Source: Vitrella brassicaformis
Taxonomy: Eukaryota > Sar > Vitrellaceae
Length of the DNA stretch: 64,000 nt
NCBI GenBank assembly: GCA_001179505.1
Contig: CDMY01000791.1
Location: 33,487-97,486, forward strand
Direction: 5' to 3'
Below, one piece after another: positions 30,561-43,500 of the stretch. The notes beneath the pieces are model-generated. The model saw only the letters and a list, made by a program, of their open reading frames with translations. It searched no databases and was not told the origin of the DNA. Positions within the stretch are counted from its first letter, which is position 1; every line of letters starts with the position of its first letter. Position numbers and translations under genes: made by a program.

Positions 30561-32627
30561 ATGGCATCTCAGTTTCCCTTCTTCCGGATCACTGTCGTGG
30601 GCGCTGGCGGCTGCGGCAAGACGTCCATCATCAACATGTTCGTCAACAACTACTGCCCAGTCGCATACGAAGAGACCGAATGGCCTGCGTAGGCAACTTA
30701 ACTTGGATGAAAGGACGAACGAAGATGCCAGACGATTGGACGGACGATTATCGATCTGCCTTTCCCTTCTCTCTCTGTGTGTGCGCTGCGTGTGCGTCCA
30801 TCGGATGGATGGATGTGTGTGTGCAGGTTGTATTACAAGACTGTTCGGCTGTCTGGCGAGGAGGAGGAGGGCAGGCGGGCGTCCGTCGTGGTCGAAGTAG
30901 AGGACACGTACGATAAGCTCAGCTGAGCCATACACTGGAGGGAGGCACACACAGATCTGCACTGTGCTGTTTGTCTGTTTGTGTTTGGTGTTCCTGGTCA
31001 GTTATGCGTCCAACAGGGGCGACGACGACCGCAATGTCAAGCGGTTCCTCAGCATGGAACGGACAGAGAGTGAGTGAGTGAGTCAGACGCACACGGGGGG
31101 GAGGTTTCTGTGCTTGATTGCATTTTCCATCCCTTCCCTCTGTGTGTATGGTATGGGTGTGCCCATCCATCCAGTTGTGATAGGCAAGGGCAAGGACGCC
31201 ACCCCGTTTGGCCTCTGGTCGCCGCCCCTCCCGGCAGCCACGGCATACGACCACAACGCACTCACCAGAGGTCCGTCCGTCGGTCCTGTGCGGTGCATAT
31301 CCACTCACTCCATACGTGGTGTGGACATGTTTCTTGCTTGCCTTGTTCCGCCCGTCCATCTATCAGGTCGGATGGGCTACATGATCGTCTTTGACGTCAC
31401 GGACAAGAAGTCGTTCGATGAGGTGAGAACGGCCGGCGGGGTCACGGGCTGTCTGCCACACGTGTGTGTGTGTGTGTGTGTGGTAAAGGCGTGTGGCATT
31501 TATCTGATGCTGCAAGAGGAGTTGGAAAAGAAACGGGTCGGTGGGCGGTTGTGTGAATGTCTGAGGTCCGGGCCACCCCTCTCTCTGTGTTCTCGCTGCT
31601 TTGGTGGATCCCTCCCATGTGTGTGTGTCCGTGCAGGAGAAGATCAAACCGATTGTCTTCCTGGTGGCCAACAAAATAGGCAGGGCCGTAACGAATTACA
31701 CACCCAGAGATGATAGGGATCGTAGGCGCCTACAAGCTGGTGTGTGGGCTGTGTGGTGTGTGCAGATAAGGAGAGCGACTCGCCGCAGGTGCGAGAGTGC
31801 ATCCAAATCGCCGAGGCTTACAGGTAGGTGTGTTGATTTGGGTGGGCCTGGCCGTCCGTCCTGACGTGTGTGTTCCTCTGTGTCTGCGTGTCTGTCTGTC
31901 TGTCTGTCTGGGTATGGTCAGCCAGAAGATGATGCTGCGGCTGTACAGGGTATCCGCCATCCAGAACAAGGCCATCAAAAAGGTCGGCCACCGACCAGCA
32001 AGCAATAGATGTGGCAGGCAGAGTCTATCTATGGCTGATTGTGTCATGCCATGCGTCGTCTGCTGCCCCTTGTGTTGTGCGCCTGGCCTTCAGTTGTTTC
32101 GTGACATGTTGACGATGATCCGCGGCCACCAGCTGCTGTGGATGATGGAGGGCGAGGAAGAGGTAGTACGGAACAAACGCACTCAGGGGAGAAAGAACTT
32201 CCCTACCCCCCNNNNNNNNNNNNNNNNNNNNNNNNNNNNNNNNNNNNNNNNNNNNNNNNNNNNNNNNNNNNNNNNNNNNNNNNNNNNNNNNNNNNNNNNN
32301 NNNNNNNNNNNNNNNNNNNNNNNNNNNNNNNNNNNNNNNNNNNNNNNNNNNNNNNNNNNNNNNNNNNNNNNNNNNNNNNNNNNNNNNNNNNNNNNNNNNN
32401 NNNNNNNNNNNNNNNNNNNNNNNNNNNNNNNNNNNNNNNNNNNNNNNNNNNNNNNNNNNNNNNNNNNNNNNNNNNNNNNNNNNNNNNNNNNNNNNNNNNN
32501 NNNNNNNNNNNTTCCCCCCCCCCCCCCCCCCCCCCCCGCCCCCCACACATCCAACATTTGTTGTGTGCAGGAGGTAGAGGAGGAGGGCGTCGGCAGAGAG
32601 CAACCGACCATGTGTGCGGTCATGTGA
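30561..32627 (+). CDS. Ras-superfamily GTPase with atypical switch II and C-terminal CaaX box
   Basis: Eleven exons from ATG 30561 to TGA 32625-32627: 30561-30688, 30827-30907, 31002-31069, 31175-31270, 31367-31422, 31519-31536, 31637-31679, 31766-31823, 31922-31982, 32094-32162 and 32571-32627; 735 nt, 244 residues, all phases agree. P-loop is 'VVGAGGCGKTSIINMF'. 'GYMIVFDVTDKKSFDE' is the usual strand and helix after switch II. G4 is 'FLVANKIDKESDS' and the G5 'SA' lies in 'YRVSAIQNKA'. Where DTAGQ should be there is 'EVEDTYASNRGDDD', so switch II is atypical, and a 40-residue loop precedes 'GYMIVFD'. The C-terminus is 'CAVM', a CaaX box predicting prenylation and membrane attachment. One exon is 18 nt. 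The NKID motif is only restored if the intron at 31680 uses a GC donor. The last intron contains an assembly gap. Confidence 0.85.
32212..32511. other. Assembly gap (300 N)
   Basis: Exactly 300 undetermined bases, preceded by a short C run and followed by about 19 C. It falls in the last intron of the GTPase gene, so it does not break the protein. Confidence 0.99.
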
Positions 32628-33483
32628 CTGACGACCCAGCCACCTAGCCTAGCCTAGCCGTCCAGCTTGCGAGACCTACCTACCTGCCCGTGTGGCCACA
32701 TGTGGCTGTGTGTGACGTGTGTGTGCATGCGCACCAAATGCACCCACCGCTCTGTGTACATAACATAGCAGACAGACAGCCTGGTGCAGTGGATGCAGTG
32801 CCCATGATATGATAGACGGGCTGCTGCAGGTTGGTTGACCCACCGGTGTATGGGATGGCATTTACGCATCAACGAACACTATATGAGTCCACACACGTAA
32901 GTAACGCCACGCTACGTCCGTGTCGGCGCCTCTTCACCACCTGACCTGGTCTGGCCTGGCCTGGCCTTGCCGGGCAAAAGGCAGACCCCTTAGTCTACAC
33001 ACTACACACAAACACAGACAGACACAGACAAACAGACACTCGACAGGCAGACAGACAGACAGGCAGGCAGGCAGGCAGACACCGAAAAAGTGTGTGGCGT
33101 GGCCGTGTTGTGTTTTGTAACCCACCCCAAAACGCTCCCAAACCTGCCCTGCTGATTGATCCATGGGTGCACCAACCACACACTACTAAATCCCTTCTTT
33201 GGTGTCTGTCTGTCTGCCTGTCTGTCTTTAACTGCGGCTAAACTGAGCAATCGCGTCACCACCACCCCACCCCACCCCGCCCGACCCACAAACACCCCCC
33301 AGCACCTCTCTCTCTGCCCCCGCCAAGCAAACCGAGACGGAAAAAGAGCTGCAATCAATCCCCCCCTGTGTGTGTGCATGATTCATCCATCGAGTACACA
33401 GGCAGGCGACGTCACGCATAGCATCTGATCTGATGTGAGGTGATGTGATGTGATGTCGGGTCCCTCCCTCTTGTCTTGTGAGG
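32628..33483. other. Convergent intergenic with CAGA/GGCA repeats
   Basis: About 860 bp between stop codons. Runs include (CCTAG)n at about 32643-32660, (TGGCC)n at 32948-32970, (CAGA)n/(GGCA)n at 33018-33081 and the complementary (GTCT)n at 33205-33228. These last two form an imperfect inverted pair. A (GTGAT)n run is at 33436-33458. No exon was seen. Confidence 0.6.
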
Positions 33484-34279
33484 TCAGGTCATCCATCCGT
33501 CCCAGTCGACGTGCAGGAAGAGGGCCGAGTCCATTTCTGCCGGCATCTGCCGCCCGTTCACCGCATGGCAGTAGAGGCTCGTGTGCAGCGACGAACACAG
33601 GGATCCGTCACGCACCATCGCCCTCTGCAGCAAGCCACAGGTCGACCAACACACACCCACACCCACAGAGAGAGGAGACTCAAACGTACAAATGAAATGG
33701 GGGCATGCTTCTCTCTGCTGACTGTCTGACCTCTGCTGTGGGCTCCTGCAGCGCCTCGTGCATGGCCCTCCACGTGTGGCACTGAATCTCGCACTCGGAC
33801 TCCTCCACACCGTCGTCATCGGCACCGTGCCCGTCGCTTGCCTCCTGTTGGGCCTCCTCCTCTCCCTCTCCCCCTTCCCCTTCCTCCTCCACCTCTTCGT
33901 CCCACTCGTCTCCTGCCATGTCGTCTGTGTCGGTATCATCATCGAAGGCCAGTTCATCATCGTAATCATCTTCATTCTCAGACTCGGTGCGGTCCATAGA
34001 GCGGTCATATGATGGGTCAGCTATCACCACCTTGCTGAGCTGCCCGTGGGTGCGCCTCATGGTGAGCTCCAGGTGGGCGATGGGGTCGCCAAACACGTCA
34101 TGCAGGTCTATCTCGCCCGTCAGGTGCCGGCGCATCTGGATGGTGACGAACTCCAGCGGGGCTTGGGTGGAGAGGCAGAGGGCAGCATGGACAGGGTGGA
34201 GGGGCAGCACCACCAGAAACACAAGCAGCGCCAGCAGCGCACGAGAGGCGGGGCGAATGGATACATCCATCGGCTCCAT
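33484..34279 (-). CDS. Acidic secreted or ER-lumen protein, unknown
   Basis: ATG at 34279; exons 34279-33731 and 33624-33484, phase 0, about 229 residues. The first 33 residues form a signal peptide with an extended n-region ('SRALLALLVFLVVLPLHPVH'). A folded-looking part follows ('LEFVTIQMRRHLTGEIDLHD', 'IAHLELTMRRTHGQLSKVVI'), then about 60 residues that are mostly Asp/Glu. The last exon has two Cys ('DGSLCSSLHTSLYCHAVNGR') and ends 'DWDGWMT'. No KDEL-type signal is present. Acidic runs of this kind occur in low-affinity calcium-binding lumenal proteins, but that is inference. It is divergent from PI4K, with 265 bp between starts. Confidence 0.65.
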
Positions 34280-34544
34280 GTGTTGTGTTGTTGACGATCC
34301 TTGGACAGGCGCCCTGGTTGGTTTGGTTGCTGATGTCTACCCCTCCCTACACTGGCAAGAAGGGGCGGCAAACAGATGCACCCAGCTTGGCGCTAAGCTC
34401 GCAGATGTCTGCCAGCTCAGCTCTGAAGACGAGCGCAGCGTTTCTGCGCGCGTGTCGATAGTGGCCTGGCCTGGCCGGAGCAACCTTTTGTGGGAAGATC
34501 CGCCAGGCTTTGATCGCCTCACCACATCACCAGTTAGTTTCGCA

Positions 34545-37500
34545 ATGAAAGACTCCCGGGAGATCTTTGCCCGGATGGCCAGATGCCTGGCAGCCATCGA
34601 GCAGGCACGCCACGCCCCAGCACCTCAGCACCACCAATGAGCGATTTCATTCATCGACTGTCTGTCACAGATATCTGAGTTATTATGTGATATGTGATAT
34701 GTTATGTGTGTGATGCAGGTGTCGTTGGAGCGGCTGTCTGCGTTCCTTTCCTACTGCCCGAGTGTCCCCCCCGAGTCGCCGCCACAGCCGCCCGCATGTC
34801 TGCAGCTGACGCAGGAGAGCCACGCTGCCCTCCTGGCCCTCGGCGACCTGCTCTCACACACACGGGATGACGCAGTCGTCGACAGGTGGCTGGGGCTGGC
34901 AATCAGTCAACACACAACACGGGACAGGACGACAGGGAGGGCACGGGAGAGAGAGAGAGAGAGAGAGGAAGACGATATGTGGCTGGATGGCTGGATGGCT
35001 GTCTGACTCACTGGTGTCCTTGCCTTGCTTCCTCTCTCCCCTCAGGTGTCTGCCGCGCTACCTGTACTATTTTCAGAGCCTGCCAGTGATGCGCCCTCCT
35101 CCCGCCCCCCTCCCCACCGGCAGCAATGCAGGCCCCGACACCAACGCCACTGATGCCGATGCGCTGACTGAGGAGCTGGGCTACCTGCTCACCTGTGCGC
35201 TGGCCAGCGTGTGGCGCAAGTGCTGGACCAAACGGTCGGCCATACAGAAGTGCGTCGATCAGAGTGTGGTGGGGTGGCTGGACCGGTCTGCCGGCGGGGA
35301 GGGGGAGGTGCCGGCGCATCTGTGGGGGTGCCTGAAGGCCATGGCCTGCCCCTTCTTCCCCGTCACCAAGCCCATCCTGGAGACCCTTATCAGGCGGATT
35401 GGGCAGCTGGGGTAGGGTAGGCAGATCAGATGTATGTGCGAGCCTAGCCTTCTTGGTTGGTTATCCTCTGGTGCAACATACATATGTGTGTTTGTGTGTC
35501 TGTGTCTGTGTCTGTGTCAGTGGAGGTGATGCGCAATCGAGGCGGCTGCTGGGCGCTTACTTTTCCGTAGTGTTGTCGCCTCTGCGGATGGCGCACAGGG
35601 GCAGGGACGAGGCGGACCAGCATGTGTACAGTGACGATGCGCCACTGCAGGTATGTATGGAGACAGACGAATGAGTCAGGGAGGCGGGACGGATGGATGG
35701 ACGGATGGATGTATCACTCCTCAGGTCACTTTGGCGAGTGGCGATCGGTACACTCTCACGCCAAGCGACCGGCAGGCGCTCTTGGACAAGGTAAGCTGCG
35801 GTGCAGCCACAGACACAGACACACAGAGAAACAGGGCACGCACAGAGGGTCTGCACCCCAGCCATGCATGTTTCATGTGCGTGTCGCCCTTATCTTTCTT
35901 TCCACCCAGGCCGACAATGAGGTGCAGGCATTCCTCCCCGTGTTAGAGGGGCTCTCCCGGCCTGTGTCTGTGTGTGGGGGTGAGGCCGCCCAGTCGTCCA
36001 CCTCACCGGCATCGCTCATCCAGCGGAGCCAGTCGGCCGTCGACGCCGCATTCGCTATGGCGGCATGCGCCACACTCATGGACGACACACAAGGGTGGGG
36101 TGGGCATGGCATACAGAAAACAGCTTTACAGCCTCACCTTTCCTGTCCTCTACCCGTTGTGTGCGATGGATGTGGTTTGGTGTGTGCAGGGTCGGTTTTG
36201 GGCGAGCAGAGCGGAGTGCAGTGACGCTCTGCCGCCGTGCGCTCGATTGTGCCGAGAACTGCCCGATCCTGGTGGAACATACAGACAGCCCCGGTGAGCC
36301 GAGCTGAACTGAACTGCGACGCAATGCAACGAGCACACGTGATTGATGTGCTGTCGACGTACACGTGTGTGTAGATGGTGACGATGGTGGTGGTCCTGAT
36401 GATGTGGCGGCGGCTGGAGAGGGGAGAGGCGACGGTGTGGTGGTGCTTCCGTGGGTGGTGCAGGAGTGCCTGCTGACCGTCGTGACGGCTGGATGTTGCG
36501 CCCTCGCCTGGCTCGCAAAGGCGCAACACGCGCGGGCGACAACACCCATTGAACGACTTTTCGGTAGGCATGGCATGGCTATCTATGGCCCACCGAAGTA
36601 CACGCACAGAGGGTGCTGGCTGTGCTTTGCTGTGTTCAGAGCTGTTGCTAAGGCAGGATCCCTTCCGCCATCTCGCCGTATGTCCACCCCGACAACTCGC
36701 CGTAGGTGGCCACCTGGTGCTGCCCCTGAGCCACCTGAAGGCCTCCCTCCGGCTCAACATCGGCAGCACGCTCGAGTCACCACCCACTTTATCACCACAA
36801 CCACAACCACAGGCGCCACCACCATCACCAGCACCAGCCCCAGCACCGGCAAGGCCAGCCGGACCCTCCCAATCCTCTGAACCCTCTCAGGCATCTCACG
36901 TCTGCCCGTGGGACGAGCTGCATTGGCTGCTGGACGAAGGCGACCCCCAACAACAGCAGCAGCCACACACCGACACAGGCAGGAGCAGCAGCAGCAGCAG
37001 CAGCAGCAAGGCGCGTCTCTCAGAGTGCGAGTGTTTCACACGCATGGTGTGGTGCCTGGCCACTGCGTGCCTGCCACTCGGCTGTGCCAAAGGCGAGGCC
37101 CCCCTCACCACCACCACCTTCAGCCCCCCCGTGTTGCGGCCGGCGGCAGAGGTGCGTGTGACGGTGGAGAGGGAGGACGGCCGGGGGGAGGTGGCCGTAG
37201 ACATCGACATGGAGGCCGTCAGGAGGGCCACCATGGACGAGCAAGACGGAGATGGCGATGGCACCGGTGGCCCTACCGAAGAAGGTGGCCCGGTGTCGGT
37301 ATTGCTGAGTCGGCTGATGGAGCACATCGACCACACCCGCACCAGTGAAGACAAGAGCGCCGCACTCACCAGCAGCAATCACGACGGCCGGGGTGGTGCG
37401 GGGTCCTTGGGCCTTGTTGGTGGAGCGAGGTCTGTGTCGTTTGGGAGCGGGGCGGCTGCAGAGGGGAGGAGGGGCGTCCAGCCATCCGCTGCTCAGAGAG

Positions 37501-40500
37501 ATGCATGGGAAAGGACACAAGGCACCAGAAAGGCACTCAAGGCAAGAATGACTGACTAACACACACACAGAGACAGACACCCAGAGGAAGGAACAACCGC
37601 AACCAGCCAACACAACGGCATCCACCGCTCTCGCTCTCTGTGTGTGTGTGTCTTCTCCAGATAGTGTCCGGTTTGGTGTCATTGCTGGACACCCCCCAGC
37701 TGACGTCCCCCGCTTTGTCGAGCCTGACGCAGCAGTTCCTGACCCTGCTGGCCGACGCAGCGGCCTCCATGCCCCTCCACACCCACCGCACACTCATTCC
37801 ACCACACCCATACCAGGGACACTCGGACTACACCGTGGCCACCACCAAGACACTCAGCGGCATCAGCGGCCGATCGGGATCAGGGGCGGACAGACCACCG
37901 CCACCACAGGGCGAGAGAGCGCGGCATGAGGGCATTTTGGTGATGCATTTGGAGGCCTATATTGTGGCCCTATGCGATATTGCCGTCCATGTGGTAGGCG
38001 CGAAACCGCGAGAGATCCACAGAGCCGCCCAACAAGGCGGACGTCCTTGCACTTCACTTGTGTGTGTGGTTGTTGGTTTGGATGCAGAGCGGCAGCCGCT
38101 TCACTGCCTCGATATTAGATCTGTTTCTGCGGCTGTTCAGCCAGTCCACTGTGCACTTCGAGGACGTCCGCCCCTCTCTCCTCCCCTCTCCCTCCGTCTC
38201 GCCCGCACCCACACCGTCACACAAACAACAACAAGACGCCACACGACCACAGCAGCACCACCAGCAGCAGCAGCCTACACCACCCCCCGCACCACTGGCA
38301 CCCGGCGGCGAGAGCAGCCTGAAGGGTGGTGAGCGGCCTCTGCAGCAGCAGGGGCCTCTGGCGTCGGCTCGTCTGCTGCCGGTGCTGGTGCGGGGACTGG
38401 GCAGGATGGGCAAGGAACTCAGCCACCCACTCAAGAGGGAGAAGTACATGAGGTCGGCGGAGGGGGCGGGGGAGGGGCGGGAGGGTGGAGAAGAGAAGAA
38501 TGAGGAGGAGCGCATAGCTTTGTGTGCTGTGCTGTGCCGTGCAGTGTGGTGTGGTGTGTGGTGTTGTCTGTCTGTCAGGACGTTGGGTTTGTTGGTGTTT
38601 GCGCAGTGCCGGACGCACCGCATCCCGCCACTGCTCGCCGTCATGTGCGACCAAACCGATGGCATACCGGTAGGGAGGGAGGGACTTTGACTGACTGACA
38701 CGGACGAACATGGGGACGGACGTGCTTACGTCAATGTCTTGTCTTCACGTGTGAGCGTGTGTGTGTGTGGATGTGTCAGTCTCGTGTGCGTGTGGTTGGT
38801 GTCAAGTCGGCCCGCGACATCATCTTGCAGCCGCCGGGGTGCCTGTGGATGACGGCCACGCCCTACCACACCGACGCCAATGTCGTCAACTTCTTCACTA
38901 TGGTAATTAATTAGTGTTCAAAGACAGACAGCGAGGGGAGAGAAGACCACACCGAAGGGGAGGGAGGGAATCGCAGCACGCTGACAAAGCTTCACGTTAT
39001 GTGCGGCTGGCTGGCTGGCTTGTGTAGATCTGGATGTCAGTCGTGCTGACCAAGAGCAGAGAGACCAGAATGTACGCGACCCTCCGACTCCCCCTCCCCT
39101 CCCCCCCACGCCACCCCACCAGGCAGCTGTATATATCCTTCCTTTGTGTGTGCCGTGTGTGGCTTGGGTGCACTGCAGCGGTCCGTCCGAGAGGCTATCG
39201 TCTATGCTAGAGCGGCTGGCGCGCCTCTCGCCCGTCCTGGTCCACCTCACCACAGAGGACAGAACCACCACCTCCTCCGGAGGACCACCCACCGGCACAC
39301 CGCTACAGCCGCCCCAGGCACTCGACCCCATTGCCCAGATCGACCAGCTGGCGCCACCCGAATTCCACCCCACCGCTGCCGAACACGTGGGCCAGCGCCA
39401 TGTTTGTGTAGGGGAGTAATCTCTCTCCCTCTGTGTGTGTGTGTGCGTGTGTGTGTGTGTGTGTAGGGCTATTATCACCACCACTCGTTGAGCGTGTGGC
39501 TGCGGCAGACTGTGTGTGAGGCGGTGCCGTCCCTGGCCCCCCTGGCCACACAGCTGCCGCCGTCGCGGCTGCTCTACTGCCTCGCACTGGTGCATCTCGA
39601 GACCTATCGAGCCAAAGTGGGCACACCACACCACACCACACCGCACACGAGTGTGTTGGGTGTGTGTGTGTCTGTGTGTGTGTGTAGCATCGGAACATCT
39701 GCAGCTTGGTTGCGTACCTGCACAGCGAGGGGCTGCACAGAAATGCCGAAATGTCCGAGGCCATCGGTACGTGTCCAGTCCGCACACACAGACAAGACAT
39801 GAACGCACCACGCGCCGCGCACCATACGACTCGTCACTCACTGTCTCTCTCTCTCCCTCTCTCTCTCTCTCTCTGTGTGGCGAATGTGTTCGCCTGCCTA
39901 TTCCCCCGCCCACGGTACACTGATATAGATCGTGTGATAGACCACGTGGTTGACGAGTCCATCCAGCGGCTGCATGACGAACGACGCACATTCGCCAGAA
40001 CGGCCCACCTGGGGCAGGTGCTGACCCACCTGATCGTGTCCTGTGTGCACCGCTGCGGCCGTGTGCGTTCCAAGGCCATGTCAATCCTGGAGCGGATGGC
40101 GGCGGCCTTCCCCGAGCTCATCTGGCACAGCAGCGTCATCAACACCACCATAGAGCTCCTCAACCACCTGGGCGAGCTCCTCAAGTCAGCCTACGACTGC
40201 AGGGTCGAGTCCTTCACCCTCACGCACCTCGACAGCTTCACCATCATGATACCCGAGGAGAGGGAGGTCTCGCGCGAGTCGTTCATCTTTCTGGCGCAGA
40301 CTGCCGACAGATGGCTGAGGCGGGCCTTCTCGCTCAACTCCTATGAGACCAGGGGCGCCGTGGCGAGGTACATCATGCTCAGGGACCGGCAGCACGCCCA
40401 GGGGGTGCTGCGGGCGGGAGAGGTCAGGGGAAGCAGGCGCAGTGCTGGTGGTGGTGGTGGGAGTGGCGGTGTTGGCAGGGGTGGAGGTCGTGAGAGGGAC

Positions 40501-43500
40501 AAGGCCGTGACGCAGCAGGAGGGGCTTGCTCTGGCGCTCGACATCTGCTCACAGAGGACGTATGCGCCCGAGCCGGCTGTGCTCTTCGGACCAAAGCGAG
40601 GCGACTACCATGTGGGCTGTGCTGTGCAGCGGACACAGAGAGAGGGGGGGGTGGGTGGATGGATGTGTCTGTCTGTCTGTCTGTCTGCTGCAGGTAGATC
40701 CTGAGCATCTGTCGGCGTATTCTCGTTCTGCGCGTCTGGTGTCGTCAATCGAGACGCAGACCCGGTTCCTGGGCCAGGTCTCCACACTGGTGGAGCAGAC
40801 GGGACTCACCGACGCCGCACACTCACTCGCCAGAGACCTACTCACACTCACCGTAACCAACCACACACACACACACACACACATACACACACACACATAC
40901 ACAGCTGTTGTGTTGTATTGTCCTGTGTGATTGAATCTGCCAACGAACGAGTGCAGCGGCAGCATCCCCCCGCGCATGCGTCGCCCTTCCTCCCGCCAGC
41001 AGCGGCGTCATCCCCACCGCTCCCACGCACATCCATCTTCTTCCCACACACCTCGCTCTCTCACTCACACACCCAGCAGACAACAGCTGACCATGACCAA
41101 GGACCTGCAGAGGTGCAGCAGCAGCAGCAGCAGCAACAGCATCGTGGAGGTGTGGGTGTGGGTGGGAGCAGCCTGATGCAGGGAGGGAGGGGTCGTGAGG
41201 TGGGTTGGAGCGACATGTACTTTGGCGCTATGGGAAGGGCCAGCGCTGCGCTCATTCTGGCCAGCGAGGCAGGGGCGCAGCAGTAAGTGCTGCTGCTGGG
41301 GAGGGAGGGACCATGGTGTGCAGTTTCTGGCTGTGTGTGGTGTGTGTGGGTCTGCTGCATTGGTTGCAGCGTTCGTATGGAGCGAGAGTTGATGGAGCTG
41401 GTGGTCCACGGGCCCACCACGTACGTCAGTCAGCACAGCCCCTCCCCTACGCACCGCAGCACTGAACCACCAAACACACAGACGCACACTCACTCATGCG
41501 TATGTGTATATGTGTGTGTGTGTGTGTGTGTGGCTGTGTCTGTCGTTGTGGCTGCCTCTGTGTAGGCTGATGACCCGGAGTGCCCTGCAGGCGGCCATCT
41601 TCTGCTGGGAGTGGCTCTCTTGCCACTCATACGGGTACCCTACCCACACCACACTGACCGCACCCTGACTGACGTGCGCCAGCACCACCAACCAGACTGC
41701 TCCTTCCTGTCTGTCTGTCTGTCTGTTGCCTGTTCTCCAGGTTGCGTCGTTTATTGCTGAGTGAGATGGTGTACGCCTGGGCCCGCACGGTCTCGTCCGA
41801 GAGGGGTCTGTTCAGCGTGGAGCCGCGGCCCACGGGCATCGCCTCACACGACATCATGCAGCGACTCATGGAGGCTGAGGTGAGGGAGGCAATCAATGCC
41901 ATCCACACACACACACACACAGAGAGAGAGATGTGGTTGTGTGCTGTGTGCGCTGTGTGTGGTGTGGTATGGGTATCAGGAGGAGCCCGTGTTGGGCATC
42001 GACGAGGACCTAGACGACGAAGGGGTCGACATGTCGACCGCCGTCACCTTCATCACAGACAGGAAACGCTCCAGGCCCCTCTCACCACCGACACACATGC
42101 CCATGACCACCTACCAAGACCATCACCCACCACCACCACCACCACCAGTGTCAGCGGAAATTGTCCACGCCGCGGCCGACCAGCTGACTGCAGACGAGCA
42201 GCACCAGCACCAGCGTCATGTGGGTGTGCGCGAGATGGAGATGGACCTCTCTGCTCGGCGGCGTCTGTCGGAGCTGCGTGCGGAGCTCATGACGCGTGCC
42301 CACGTGGGGAGCGGGGGGACGCCCGAGAAGGCCGCCGCACAGGAGGGCATCAAGCTGGTGCAGCAGGAGGAAATCAACGCACACGAGGTAGGGTAGATAA
42401 AGGCCAAATAAGCAGACAGACGCCACGAAGGAAGGGTCTGTGTGTATGGTACGGGCGGCTGCGTGTGTGTGTGTGTGTTTGCCGACATATAACTTGGCTG
42501 GTATTTATTGCCAAATCAATAAATAGCTGTGGATAGGGTTCCTATCGCAGCGGCTGGTGATAGCTCGTCTGGTGGACATAGACGAGGTCTCTCTGCTGGC
42601 GCAGTTCCCCATTCTGGCCCTCAGCGCCCCCCACCTCTCCGCACTCTCATCCGCAATGAGCCCGAAGTACAGACTGCTCAACATGACCTTCGAACTGCTA
42701 CAGGTACACACACACACAGACACACATGCCCCCATTTATGTGTGTGCAGCTTCACCTGTCAGCCCCGCCCGCAACGTCGTTCCGCGGCACACGCAAGGAG
42801 GACGGCAGCCGAGACCATCACCGCCACCACCACCAGCACCACCAGCATCGCAAGCAACAACACCAGCGCCACGGCAAGGCGGCCGCGGCTTCAACGACAG
42901 GAGCCTTCCCTGCTGCTGCTGCTGCTGCAGGTGGTGGTGGTGGTCAGCCGTCGGGTCATCCCTTTCTGTCAGATGGGACTTTGGCGTGTGTGCACGAGAT
43001 GGCATTCGAGGCGCTCGTCTGGCACTTCAGCGCACCCATCTGCTGGCACGCCCGGCCCAACCTTCTGGAGGCTCATGTGCTCACACAGGTGAGTCTGTCT
43101 GTCTAAGTGTCTGTCTGTCCACCCACCCACCCGTCCACCACTGCTTCTGTGTGTCTGTGCTTTCTCGTCAGCTGCTGCTCCGTTCGCTAGAGCTGCTCCG
43201 TCGCGACGCACACGTGGCCCTGTTGCTCCCGTCCCTCCAGCAGCCCCTCCCCCTCCCCACCCCCCTCCCAGCGCCCATGCGTCGTCTGCCGTCGGTCCTC
43301 CAGCGCACCGACACCACCTGTGTGTGGGGGACAGGTGGGCAGAGCGGCTGGCTCGACGGGGCCAGCCTGTCGGTGCGGCTGCAGCGGCTAGGCACCAAGG
43401 GCGGTGGAGGAGGGGGTGGCGGTGGCGGAGGAGGCAAGTTCAGCACGCTAAGTGGGGCACTGCTCGATGGCAGCCGACTGCTGCAGCTACGGTGCGGACA

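Noticed and set aside
41070-41160. CAG-repeat expansion locus in PI4K
   Set aside because: The run is short and interrupted; similar Gln/Ser runs occur in many genes here.
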